Shown piece by piece: positions 18,680 through 27,163 of a DNA stretch of 64,000 bases. The translations under genes and the position numbers were made by a program. The stretch lies in contig NZ_CP051156.1 in the NCBI RefSeq assembly GCF_012277295.1, positions 434,001 to 498,000 of the forward strand. Direction: 5' to 3'. The DNA is from Wolbachia endosymbiont of Ctenocephalides felis wCfeT (GTDB lineage Bacteria > Pseudomonadota > Alphaproteobacteria > Rickettsiales > Anaplasmataceae). Position 1 is the stretch's first letter. Each line of letters starts with the position of its first letter. Under the pieces are notes generated by a model that worked only from the letters and a program-made list of their open reading frames with translations, was not told where the DNA came from and made no database searches.

Positions 18680-18720
18680 TGAAATATCTTGCTAAATTTA
18701 TATTTTAGTTAAATATCTTG
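18663..18720. repeat. 29-bp tandem duplication across the hslU stop
   Basis: Two units, 18663-18691 and 18692-18720, match at 27 of 29 bases. The first contains the hslU stop; the second lies in the gap and its last bases (TTG) supply the start of the -35 box of the promoter at 18718. Confidence 0.85.
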
Positions 18721-18747
18721 ACATATCCTGATATTTTGATGTATAAT
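18718..18747 (+). promoter_or_regulatory. Consensus sigma-70 type promoter
   Basis: TTGACA at 18718-18723 and TATAAT at 18742-18747 are separated by 18 bp, both exact consensus. The ATG of the next gene is 33 bp further on and is preceded by GGGGA. This is the clearest promoter seen in the window. Confidence 0.65.
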
Positions 18748-18780
18748 ATTAACATAAGGTAAATAACAGGGGATGAAGAT

Positions 18781-19266
18781 ATGGCAGCATCATTTGTAAA
18801 TTTTTTAGCAGGTAAGTTATCGTCTTACAGGAAGAAAAAGAAAAGTACTGAACATGAATCACAAGAGGAACCCGAGTCGATAGAGATGTATGAGCTATCA
18901 TCTGACGCAAAAAGAGTACCATCAACACAGAATGCTCAGACTACATCTACAAAAGTAATTCTGCCTGGTCAACGGGAAGGCAATAAGTCTGTCAGTGAGG
19001 CAGATGATGAATTTCTTGATGCAGTAAGTCATTTTAGTGAAGATGATGGTCTATATGATCCATCAAAGCACGGTCCTCAATATGTGCCTGTAGAGTACAC
19101 TGATTTAGAGAAGGAAGCTGAAGTAGAGTTAAAAAAGTATATAGAAGGTGATGATATTGACACAGTGTCAATCGAGGCAAATCAACGCGGTAACGGTGGC
19201 CGTCATATAAAAGTAAAATTAGGAGGTAACGGCACAAGTGTTAAAATAGCTGAGCTTTTCAATTAG
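18781..19266 (+). CDS. Hypothetical acidic protein, possibly the 5' half of a split gene
   Basis: 161 aa. It begins AASFVNFLAGKLSSYRKKKK (a short amphipathic start followed by a Lys run), then a Glu/Ser-rich hydrophilic stretch, and ends in an ordered-looking part (HIKVKLGGNGTSVKIAELFN). It has a consensus promoter and a ribosome site. The next gene follows after 40 bp in a different frame, lacks a ribosome site, and its frame is open almost up to this stop, so the two may once have been one gene of about 290 residues. Family not recognised. Confidence 0.65.
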   Translation: MAASFVNFLAGKLSSYRKKKKSTEHESQEEPESIEMYELSSDAKRVPSTQNAQTTSTKVILPGQREGNKSVSEADDEFLDAVSHFSEDDGLYDPSKHGPQYVPVEYTDLEKEAEVELKKYIEGDDIDTVSIEANQRGNGGRHIKVKLGGNGTSVKIAELFN

Positions 19267-19306
19267 CAAGTTCTGTGAAGAGAATAAAATCACTAGTTTT
19301 TCAATA

Positions 19307-19669
19307 TTGAATAGCAATAATAAAGAAGTTATAAATGGCTATGTTGCCAACGACAAAGGTGGTAAAAAAATTAGATATTATGACTTTGACCATCCTTCTT
19401 TATGTGAAAGAAAATTGCAGTTTACGTGGTATGTCAGTGGGGAAGAGCGTAATGTTGCATTCACTACTGATGCTAACGGCAATATTGAGATAGTAGGTAA
19501 TAAACCAAGTGATAAAGATTTAAAGAAAAATAAAGATGTGAGAATCATATTTGGTGGTAAGGAGTTAAGCCTTGCAGATGCTATAAAAAAAATATCAAAA
19601 ATGCCAAAAAGCAAGGTTAATGAGGTATCACAAGAATCTATTCGTCCGTATAAGTGTTCTATATTATAG
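19307..19669 (+). CDS. Hypothetical protein, possible 3' half of the preceding gene
   Basis: 120 aa from a TTG; no Shine-Dalgarno precedes it. The frame is open back to about 19247 and would add ISKFCEENKITSFS before this start. The sequence GKKIRYYDFDHPSLCERKLQFTWYVSGEE and IIFGGKELSLADAIKKISKM looks like a folded small domain; the end PYKCSIL carries a Cys four residues from the end. Interpretation as a frameshifted continuation of the 18781 gene is inference. Function unknown. Confidence 0.5.
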   Translation: MNSNNKEVINGYVANDKGGKKIRYYDFDHPSLCERKLQFTWYVSGEERNVAFTTDANGNIEIVGNKPSDKDLKKNKDVRIIFGGKELSLADAIKKISKMPKSKVNEVSQESIRPYKCSIL

Positions 19670-19742
19670 CATATAGGTCTTATTTACTTATCTAATCATT
19701 TCTTCTATCATTAATCATCGCTTTAAACAATGGAGGAGTGAA

Positions 19743-21308
19743 TTGTCAGCAATTGCTATTATTGATTTTGGTTCGCAGTTTACGCAGCTCATCGCAAGAC
19801 AAATTAGAGAAATGGGCGTATATTGTGAAATATTTTCAGACAATGTCAATTTTGAAACAATATCGAAATTTAATGGGTTCATTCTTTCTGGTGGTCCGCA
19901 ATCTGTAAATGCTGATAAAGATGGTGGAATAGCCTATGAAATTATAAAACTTAATGAAACAGCAAATGTTCCTATACTTGGGATATGCTATGGACAACAG
20001 TTAATTTGCCACTATTTTGGAGCGAAAGTAAAAGAGGATTTCAATCAGGAATTTGGCAAAACTAAAATTAAAATATTACAAGACTCCTCTATTATAAAAG
20101 ATGTATGGGATGTAAATTCTGAAGTGGATGTCTTGATGAGTCACTCCGATAGTGTTGATACTATACCAGAAGGGTTTACTGTAATAGCATCAGGTGTGAT
20201 AAATCACACAATTGCCATAATCGTCAATGAACAGCGAAAAATATACTGCACTCAATTCCATCCTGAAGTAAAGCATACGATAAATGGCAGTAAGCTACTT
20301 TCTAATTTCTTGGATATCGTAAATTGTGAAAGAAACTGGACGATGAAATCGTTTATTGATGAGCAAAAAGAAAAAATCAAGAATTTACTAGGGAATAAGA
20401 AAGTAATTGCTGCAGTCAGTGGTGGAGTTGATTCAAGCGTTGCAGCAGCACTTATGAATAAGGCTATAGGAAATCAATTAAACTGCATTTTCATTGACAC
20501 TGGTTTATTGCGCAAGAACCAGAGGCAAGCTATTGCTGCTATGTTGAAGGACATCTCAATGAATTACATTGATAAGTCAGATTTATTTTTGCAGAGATTA
20601 AAAGGGGTAACTGATCCAGAAGAAAAGCGAAAAATTATCGGCAACACTTTTATTGAAGTGTTTGAAGAAGAAGCAAATAAAATAGGGGATGTTGATTTCC
20701 TTATGCAGGGTACCATTTACTCTGATGTGGTTGAATCAGGACATGCTTCAGGTAACACTAGTACAATAAAATCTCACCATAATGTTGGCGGATTACCAGA
20801 AAAGATGAACCTCAAATTAATAGAACCATTGCGCTATCTCTTTAAAGATGAGGTAAGAAAGCTTGGGAAAGAAATTGGACTTTCTGATGAAATAATATTT
20901 CAACATCCATTTCCTGGTCCTGGGCTTGCAGTGCGGATTATAGGAGATATTACAGAAGAAAAAGTTAAAATATTACAAGAAGTAGATGAAATATATATCA
21001 ATACAATGAAAAATTATAACCTATATGATAAGATATGGCAGGCTTTTGCTGTATTATTACCGATAAAAACCGTGGGTGTTATGGGAGATGGCCGCACATA
21101 TGGACATGTTTGTGCTTTACGAGCCGTTACATCATCAGATGGCATGACTGCTGATGCATTTCCATTTGAAGATAAGAGTCAATATGCATCAGTATTTTGG
21201 GATTTTCTGCAGAATGTGAACAGTATTATCGTTAATAACGTTTCTGGTGTAAATAGAATTGTATACGATATTACCTCCAAGCCACCTGCAACAATTGAGT
21301 GGGAGTGA
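19743..21308 (+). CDS. guaA: GMP synthase (glutamine-hydrolysing)
   Basis: 521 aa, normal length. It converts XMP to GMP with glutamine and ATP. Domains: class I glutamine amidotransferase (residues ~1-195, nucleophile C82 in GICYGQQ, FHPEV motif), the ATP-pyrophosphatase P-loop SGGVDSS (~226-232), and the C-terminal dimerisation domain ([13 protein letters not shown], ending KPPATIEWE). The start is TTG 19743 after a strong GGAGGAG site; no nearby ATG fits the family N-terminus [19 protein letters not shown]. Confidence 0.98.
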   Translation: MSAIAIIDFGSQFTQLIARQIREMGVYCEIFSDNVNFETISKFNGFILSGGPQSVNADKDGGIAYEIIKLNETANVPILGICYGQQLICHYFGAKVKEDFNQEFGKTKIKILQDSSIIKDVWDVNSEVDVLMSHSDSVDTIPEGFTVIASGVINHTIAIIVNEQRKIYCTQFHPEVKHTINGSKLLSNFLDIVNCERNWTMKSFIDEQKEKIKNLLGNKKVIAAVSGGVDSSVAAALMNKAIGNQLNCIFIDTGLLRKNQRQAIAAMLKDISMNYIDKSDLFLQRLKGVTDPEEKRKIIGNTFIEVFEEEANKIGDVDFLMQGTIYSDVVESGHASGNTSTIKSHHNVGGLPEKMNLKLIEPLRYLFKDEVRKLGKEIGLSDEIIFQHPFPGPGLAVRIIGDITEEKVKILQEVDEIYINTMKNYNLYDKIWQAFAVLLPIKTVGVMGDGRTYGHVCALRAVTSSDGMTADAFPFEDKSQYASVFWDFLQNVNSIIVNNVSGVNRIVYDITSKPPATIEWE

Positions 21309-21339
21309 TTATTTAAAAGGGTATCATCCAAGTAGCTCC

Positions 21340-21365
21340 GTCACCCCAGTGCTCGACACTGGGGT
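21340..21365. repeat. Hairpin repeat of the CCCAGTG/CACTGGG family, IS target
   Basis: ACCCCAGTG and CACTGGGGT form a perfect 9-bp stem with loop CTCGA, downstream of guaA where it could also act as a terminator. IS903-like copy 3 begins immediately after it. Related hairpins occur at 31331-31451 and 50130-50151. Confidence 0.75.
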
Positions 21366-22455
21366 GGCTTTGTTGCATAGCTAAAGTAAAAAGAACTGGG
21401 AGTTACTGACGAAATTCATTATAAACAGGCATTTAACCGACAAAGGAAAAATATGCCAGTCAAAATGAAAGTCAGTAACTGCTACGAATATAACAAATTT
21501 CTCCAAGAAAGAGGAAATATTTTTTATTACGTCAACGATGCCATAGAAAATTGGTACGAAAAAAGTCCCAAAATGACCGGTGGCAACAATATTTATAGTG
21601 ATAAAGTCGTAATTCTAATTCACATAATAACTTATTTGTTTAGAATAGGCCTAAGACAAACGGTGGGGTTTATAGCGGGATACCTTGAGCAAATAGGAAA
21701 AAATTTGCAAGTTATCAGCTATTCCCAGGCTTCCAGAAGATTCAAAAAGCTTAACTTAAAAATTAATGATCGAAGACATGATAAAAACAGTATGGAAAAT
21801 ATTGAGATCGCCATAGATAGCACTGGAATAAGCATCTACAATAATATTCCAGGCCATAGTAAGGCAAATGGTACAGATAGAAAGTACCGTGGCTATAAGC
21901 AAACAAGAAAATTGCATGTAATGCTGGAGATAGGTAGCAAAAAAGTCATAGCTGCAAAATACAGTAGTGGAGTTTATTCTGACCACTATGGAGCCTGTGA
22001 TCTTATTGCAAGGGCTAATGCTAAATACAATATAAGCACACTATATGCAGACAGAGCATATAATCGAAAGAAGTTATACAAATTGTGCAATGAGCTTGGC
22101 ATAAAGATAAAAATTCCTCTGCAAAACAATGCAGTGGAGCATCCAAAGCTGGATTATATGGCTGAGAGAAATTCTACAATCAAGTTCATAAAGTCATATG
22201 GTGAAGATGGTATGAAGAAGTGGAAAAAAGAGATAAATTATGGGAAGAGATCTTATATAGAAAGTTTTTTCTCGCGACTGAAGCAAACATTTGGGTTTAG
22301 TTTTAGGAACAAATCTGAGATTAACCGTGAGAAAGAAATGCTACTCAAGTGTTATTTGCTGAACAAATTTACTGAAATAGGCATGGCTAAATTTGAGATA
22401 GCTTCATGAATTTATTATGCATTGCCTCCTATCCAAAGAGCGATGCAACAAAGCC
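21366..22455 (+). mobile_element. IS903-like IS5-family element, copy 3
   Basis: 1,090 bp with intact ends. The left flank is CACTGGGGT, the end of a hairpin repeat; the right flank is ACCCCAACC, so no direct 9-bp duplication remains. The right side cuts into the helicase-like gene at 22456, suggesting a deletion or recombination after insertion. Confidence 0.9.
21453..22409 (+). CDS. IS5-family (IS903-like) transposase, copy 3
   Basis: 318 aa. It differs from copy 2 by three residues (A to T in KMTGG, T to I in GIKIKIP, L to F in IKFIKS). DDE triad intact. Confidence 0.92.
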   Translation: MPVKMKVSNCYEYNKFLQERGNIFYYVNDAIENWYEKSPKMTGGNNIYSDKVVILIHIITYLFRIGLRQTVGFIAGYLEQIGKNLQVISYSQASRRFKKLNLKINDRRHDKNSMENIEIAIDSTGISIYNNIPGHSKANGTDRKYRGYKQTRKLHVMLEIGSKKVIAAKYSSGVYSDHYGACDLIARANAKYNISTLYADRAYNRKKLYKLCNELGIKIKIPLQNNAVEHPKLDYMAERNSTIKFIKSYGEDGMKKWKKEINYGKRSYIESFFSRLKQTFGFSFRNKSEINREKEMLLKCYLLNKFTEIGMAKFEIAS

Positions 22456-23928
22456 ACCCCAACCCTGGCTTAAACAACTTCTTATTTTTGTTTTAAATTG
22501 TTCTATGCAATAACGTCTCTGCGATTCTTTATAGGAGAAATCATATTTCTCACCAAAATCTTTTCCGAGTTTGTACTTATCATGAGTGCCACTGTAGCTA
22601 AGTAACTTGCCATTTTTATATACTTCATTTTTCTCATCTCTATAGAGAAGACTTAAATTTCTAATCACATCATAGTTAGATGCCAAAATTAAGTTTTTTT
22701 TGCCTCTGGAGCTTTGAGTAGTTATTGTACCTTTAGAGTTCTTTTCGCATATAAAAGTCTCCTCAGTTCTGCAAATGTCTTCATGTGCTGGACTAGAAGC
22801 TCTATCATCTAATAAATTTGCTATAAGTCTACTTGATACATCCCTATCAGCTATTTTATCCACTACTAGGTTGATAAGTGATACAATAGGAAGGGCAATG
22901 AGAAGAAGTGAAATCTGCCCTATGATGGGGTGGTATATAAATGTATTAATATAAAAGTTATAAAAAGTGTATAAGAGGGAGAAAGCGATAAATTTTTCTG
23001 TAACAAAGGAGTTTAAAGAGATTTTAAATAATACAGTAAACATATATGAGATTACTACAATACAAGCATATGGTACAAACCCAGATCTCTTGTTAGTTCT
23101 TTTCATAACACTACTTGCAGTAGCACTTATCGAATGTGCTTTAATAATCCTCATTTCTTCTATCTTCCTTTGCATGGAAATGGTGATTATACCTGTAATT
23201 TCCTTGATGCTTTTGTGTAGCCACTCATGTGGTGTGGCACTTAAGCTGATACATGGATATTCTTCTTTTAAATCTTTAAAACGCTCTCTGTGTAAGGGCT
23301 CTTTTGTTGCTGAATCTACTTCATCAATCATTAAAACTGTTGATTTTGGAAGTTGTTGAGTGTTTTGCCAGTCTGTTATGAAAAACTCTTCATATCCTCT
23401 TATTTGCTTTTTTATATGCTCTGCTATTGGGTTTAAAGATGATTTTTTAATACCCTCTTCTGTTGGGTTGGAAGATGATTCCTCAATACCACCTTCTATT
23501 GGATTGGGAGATGATTTCTTAACACCACCTTCTTTGCCATAAAAGAATTTATCAACCTCTTTTTGAAACTGCGATACTAAATGATCAGGGACTATTATTC
23601 TATAATCAATGTTAGCGATTTTTAAAACACTAGCGAACGATATTTGCATGAGTGATTTACCAAATCCTGTGGTTATATCCAATAGCATGTTAGGGTCTTT
23701 GCCTATTTCTATATGCTTCAGCATGTCTCCAAAAACGCTCTTTTGTATTGTATGTAATGTTTGATATAGCTTTTTAATCTTTTGGATTTCTTGATTACTA
23801 TTTTCTCCATCACTATCAGAGAGGAGTGATTTGTAGGTACCCAAAATCGCTTTTTTATTGTTTACATCTAGTTTATTAGCTGCATCTAACGTATTAGTTG
23901 TATCTAGTGTGTTAGTCGCACCTACCAT
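22429..23928 (-). CDS. Helicase-like P-loop protein with membrane segments, C-terminus cut by an IS
   Basis: 499 aa. SF2-like motifs: Q-type start TLHTIQKSVFGDML, Walker A TTGFGKSL, DEVD box in VLMIDEVDSATKEP, and motif III SLSATPHEW. Unusually, two or three hydrophobic segments follow (~290-315, 318-335, 342-362). N-terminal hexapeptide repeats (TNTLDT, TNTLDA, ANKLDV) and three 12-residue repeats (GVKKSSPNPIEG type, 23428-23532) lie outside the motifs. AGGAGG precedes the ATG. The last seven residues (FVASLFG) come from IS903-like copy 3, so the second helicase lobe is probably lost. Confidence 0.7.
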   Translation of the reverse strand: MVGATNTLDTTNTLDAANKLDVNNKKAILGTYKSLLSDSDGENSNQEIQKIKKLYQTLHTIQKSVFGDMLKHIEIGKDPNMLLDITTGFGKSLMQISFASVLKIANIDYRIIVPDHLVSQFQKEVDKFFYGKEGGVKKSSPNPIEGGIEESSSNPTEEGIKKSSLNPIAEHIKKQIRGYEEFFITDWQNTQQLPKSTVLMIDEVDSATKEPLHRERFKDLKEEYPCISLSATPHEWLHKSIKEITGIITISMQRKIEEMRIIKAHSISATASSVMKRTNKRSGFVPYACIVVISYMFTVLFKISLNSFVTEKFIAFSLLYTFYNFYINTFIYHPIIGQISLLLIALPIVSLINLVVDKIADRDVSSRLIANLLDDRASSPAHEDICRTEETFICEKNSKGTITTQSSRGKKNLILASNYDVIRNLSLLYRDEKNEVYKNGKLLSYSGTHDKYKLGKDFGEKYDFSYKESQRRYCIEQFKTKIRSCLSQGWGGFVASLFG

Positions 23929-24019
23929 TAAAACCTCCTATTGTATCATGTTAAAGCTTTTCTATGTAAAATAGATTTAAAACTATATTAATATAGTATG
24001 TTAAAAATGTTACCAAATG

Positions 24020-25804
24020 TCAATTTAATTTGTTAGTTTTTAACACAGCACGTTTTAAGTCCGACTCTGAAAGATTAGAGTAATCTAGATTAGAATTTAT
24101 CAAATTTGTACCAATGAGAGAGGAGCTATCGAAAATAGCATAACACAAATCAGCTTTTTCAAGATTTGCCTTATTTAAGTTAACATTTTTAAACTTTGCT
24201 CTGCTGAGTATTGAATTGGAAAAGTCAGCGTTTTCTAGATTCATGTCTTCAAACTCAAAATAGGAGTAATTTACATCGAATTTTTCACCTTGTGATATTT
24301 TTTCCTGTAGATCTTCAACTGAAGTTATAGCGTTCTCAAGGTCTTCAAGCTTCTTCTGTCCATCGTTTCCAATAAAAATTGAATTGTCAAATTTGCAATC
24401 TGTTAAATGAATATCAGCAACTGAGTTTTTATATATGCTTGAGGAATCAAAGGACACTTTATTAATTGTTGAGTTACTAAAATTATTGCGAAAAAAACTA
24501 GTTTTCTTAAAGATGTTATTATTAAGTGAAGAAGAAGTGAAATCGCTTTCTATGAAATGTGAATTAGCTACTGTTAAATTAGACCAACCTAAATTGTCAG
24601 CTGTTAAATTAAAGAATGTTGACCTTTCTATTTCACTGGAATCGATATTATGGTGAGAAAGTGTGCTGTTATAAATTTGAGAATCTTGCATTTTAATCTT
24701 GTGCATTGAAGCTCGAGCAAGATTTGCCTCTTCTATCTTTGTGTGAGTAAATAGTGAGTAGTCAAAAAACGAGCCACTTAAATCGGAATTTGCCACTTTA
24801 GTGTTGTGAAACTTTCCGCTTCGAATGTCGGAGTCAGAAATGTCAACTTGATAGAGTTCACTATAGCTAAAATCAATGTTGGACAGATCAGCATCATGTA
24901 GATTTACCTCAAAAGCGTATGAGTGCTTTATTTTAGAGCCATTTAATACAGAATGAATGAAAGTTGAGTTATTACCATTAACATAAGAGATTTGCGTATT
25001 GCTTAAATTAGCTCTGTTAAAGTTGCTATCAACTATATTTGAGGCATTAAAACAAGCGTGAGAAAGATCGCTTCCTGTAAAATCCGATTCTTTTATCTCA
25101 GCACCGTATATATTAGCGTTTTTCAACGAGGAAAATTGTACTTTTAGCTTATATGAATCCACACCAAAGAAGTTGCCGTTATCAAGATTACTTTTTTGAA
25201 CAATAGTATTACTTATTTCACTATCGTTAAAATTTACATGACTGATATTTGAATTAAATAGGCTGGCGAAGCTTATTTTCATACTCGAAAAATTGGTGTG
25301 TAATCCAGTTACATCGTGCATAGTCACGTTCTTGAGGTCAGAATTGATGAATTCAGAGTAGCTAATGTCAGATTTTTCAAAGGTAATATCGACTAGACTT
25401 GCGGAAATAAATTTTGCAAAGTTTAAATTTGAGTCTTGTATTTTAATACCTTGTATACTAGCATTGGAAAAGTTAGCTCCGCGTAGATCAGCATTGATAA
25501 ACGATACATCAGATAAATCAGTGTTAGAGAAATCAGCACCAATTAAGCTTACCCCGTCAAAAACTGATCCCTTTAGGTATAATTGACTAAAATCAGCTCC
25601 ATTTAAGTCAGAACCAAAGCCTGTTTTAAAATCTTCTTGTACTCCATCTTTGTGACATTGTATTAAAAATTTAGCAAAATCTTTTTTAGTATAAGACACA
25701 TGTTTTTTATCATGTAAAGCGTTTAAAAAATCACTAACTGCATCATTTCCATAACATAAATGACCAACCAAAATTAATATTAAAAACCTAATCATTTTGT
25801 TCAT
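24020..25804 (-). CDS. Secreted pentapeptide-repeat protein
   Basis: 594 aa from the ATG at 25804 (MNKMIRFLILILVGHLCYG), which gives a clear signal peptide; a longer frame begins at 25867 but would bury it. After residue ~65 the protein is almost entirely pentapeptide repeats of the A(D/N)LSN/F type (for example GADFSQLYLKGSVFDGVSL, ANLEKADLCYAIF), predicted to form a long right-handed beta-helix, with a break near residue 500 (DGQKKLEDLENAITSVEDL). It overlaps the upstream ankyrin gene by 17 bp, so the two are coupled. Likely periplasmic or exported; target unknown. Confidence 0.82.
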   Translation of the reverse strand: MNKMIRFLILILVGHLCYGNDAVSDFLNALHDKKHVSYTKKDFAKFLIQCHKDGVQEDFKTGFGSDLNGADFSQLYLKGSVFDGVSLIGADFSNTDLSDVSFINADLRGANFSNASIQGIKIQDSNLNFAKFISASLVDITFEKSDISYSEFINSDLKNVTMHDVTGLHTNFSSMKISFASLFNSNISHVNFNDSEISNTIVQKSNLDNGNFFGVDSYKLKVQFSSLKNANIYGAEIKESDFTGSDLSHACFNASNIVDSNFNRANLSNTQISYVNGNNSTFIHSVLNGSKIKHSYAFEVNLHDADLSNIDFSYSELYQVDISDSDIRSGKFHNTKVANSDLSGSFFDYSLFTHTKIEEANLARASMHKIKMQDSQIYNSTLSHHNIDSSEIERSTFFNLTADNLGWSNLTVANSHFIESDFTSSSLNNNIFKKTSFFRNNFSNSTINKVSFDSSSIYKNSVADIHLTDCKFDNSIFIGNDGQKKLEDLENAITSVEDLQEKISQGEKFDVNYSYFEFEDMNLENADFSNSILSRAKFKNVNLNKANLEKADLCYAIFDSSSLIGTNLINSNLDYSNLSESDLKRAVLKTNKLN

Positions 25805-26984
25805 CACATAGCGACTTTTTTGTTTTCCAAGCCCAGTCATACATTTCTGAATTCTCTTTACTCTCAATTTTTGTGTGTCCTAAAATCTGTGGCATCATCT
25901 CAGCAATAGCATTAACTACATCAATTTGCCTTCTTTCAATTGCTATATCAAGGGGGGATTGAGAATCATCATTCATTGCGCTAACATCAGCTCCTTGGAG
26001 GAGAAGAAAGCGTACTACCTCTACCTCACTGTGTTTGGCTGCATAAGTTAAAGGAGTGTCACCTAATTTATTTTTAAGCCTCAGTGCTTCTTTTATAGTT
26101 AATCCAAGTTTTTCCAATTTACTGATAATTCCCCTAAGGCAAGGTAAATTGTTCTTTTTAATGCAATAGAAAAACTGCTTACTGTAATCATCAACAAAGA
26201 TGGTTGTTGGCAGGTGCTCATTAAGGCTGTCATACTGACGTTTGTGTATTAACATGCTTTGTTCGTTTTTATGCGGCCATTCATTTGTTGGCTTTTTCTC
26301 TGTAGGTGTTTGCAAGTCTTTTTTTTCTTCTTGATCTTCTTTTTCAACTATAGGTTTTATTTGTATTTTCTTGCTTTTACTTGTTTCTTTTACTTTCTTT
26401 ACTTCAGCTTGATCTTCTAATTCTTCTATTTTTTTTACCTCAATTTTTTCTTCTTTTTCCTCCACTTCTAAAGATTTATCTTCTTTTACGTCAATTTTTT
26501 GATCAGCCTGATTTAAAGGACTTTCATCGATTTTCGTGTCGTGTACATCTGTCTCTGTGCTTTTTTCTGGCGCATCTTTCTTTAGATCTATAGACTTTTC
26601 ATTAATTTTTTTACCTTCATCTGCAGTCTCTTTTATTTCATGCTCTTTATTATCAACATCTTGTGCTTTTTCTCCAATTTCTGCTTTTGCAGCATCACTT
26701 TCTGGAGGTTGTGGTTTATCTTCTTTTATGGCCTCTTTTACCTCGGGTTCTTTATTGATTTCTTCTGCTTTCTCTTCAGTTTTTAGCGTTTCTTCTTTAC
26801 CTTCTGAAGTCTCTTCTTTATCTTTTAGTAAATCTTTTTTAGGTTTTCTCCTTATTTGAATTCTATAGTTCTCGTGCGTAAAATCAACCACTTCATCATC
26901 TTCTATTGCTTTCTCTTCAATCTGCTCTGCGGTAAGTAGACAAGGTATTAGAGCTAATAATAAAAAGTATCTCATAAGTATCAA
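25788..26984 (-). CDS. Secreted ankyrin protein with a long charged linker
   Basis: 398 aa. A hydrophobic N-terminus (MILMRYFLLLALIPCLLTA) reads as a signal peptide. Residues ~25-240 are a Lys/Glu-rich, low-complexity, probably disordered or coiled-coil stretch. The C-terminal ~130 residues hold two to three ankyrin repeats (GDTPLTYAAKHSEVEVVRFLL, DDSQSPLDIAIERRQIDVVNAI). The stop overlaps the start of the pentapeptide gene, so both are likely made together. A surface or secreted host-interaction pair is possible but inferred. Confidence 0.8.
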   Translation of the reverse strand: MILMRYFLLLALIPCLLTAEQIEEKAIEDDEVVDFTHENYRIQIRRKPKKDLLKDKEETSEGKEETLKTEEKAEEINKEPEVKEAIKEDKPQPPESDAAKAEIGEKAQDVDNKEHEIKETADEGKKINEKSIDLKKDAPEKSTETDVHDTKIDESPLNQADQKIDVKEDKSLEVEEKEEKIEVKKIEELEDQAEVKKVKETSKSKKIQIKPIVEKEDQEEKKDLQTPTEKKPTNEWPHKNEQSMLIHKRQYDSLNEHLPTTIFVDDYSKQFFYCIKKNNLPCLRGIISKLEKLGLTIKEALRLKNKLGDTPLTYAAKHSEVEVVRFLLLQGADVSAMNDDSQSPLDIAIERRQIDVVNAIAEMMPQILGHTKIESKENSEMYDWAWKTKKSLCDEQND

Positions 26985-27163
26985 AAGCGTAAGTAAGATT
27001 AATTAAGATGATACTATAACTAAAGAATTAAGCTATAGTAAAAAGCTTTTTGCATTGAAAAATATTAAAGTAAAAAATAGATTTGTTTTAGAATAAATTT
27101 TATTGATTTTGTCTCAATTTTATGCCATGCTTGGCAATATTTGATATATGTGAGGTATAATCA

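Noticed and set aside
25805-25867. Longer start for the pentapeptide-repeat gene at 25867
   Set aside because: It would place 21 charged residues before a clear signal peptide and lies deeper inside the upstream gene.
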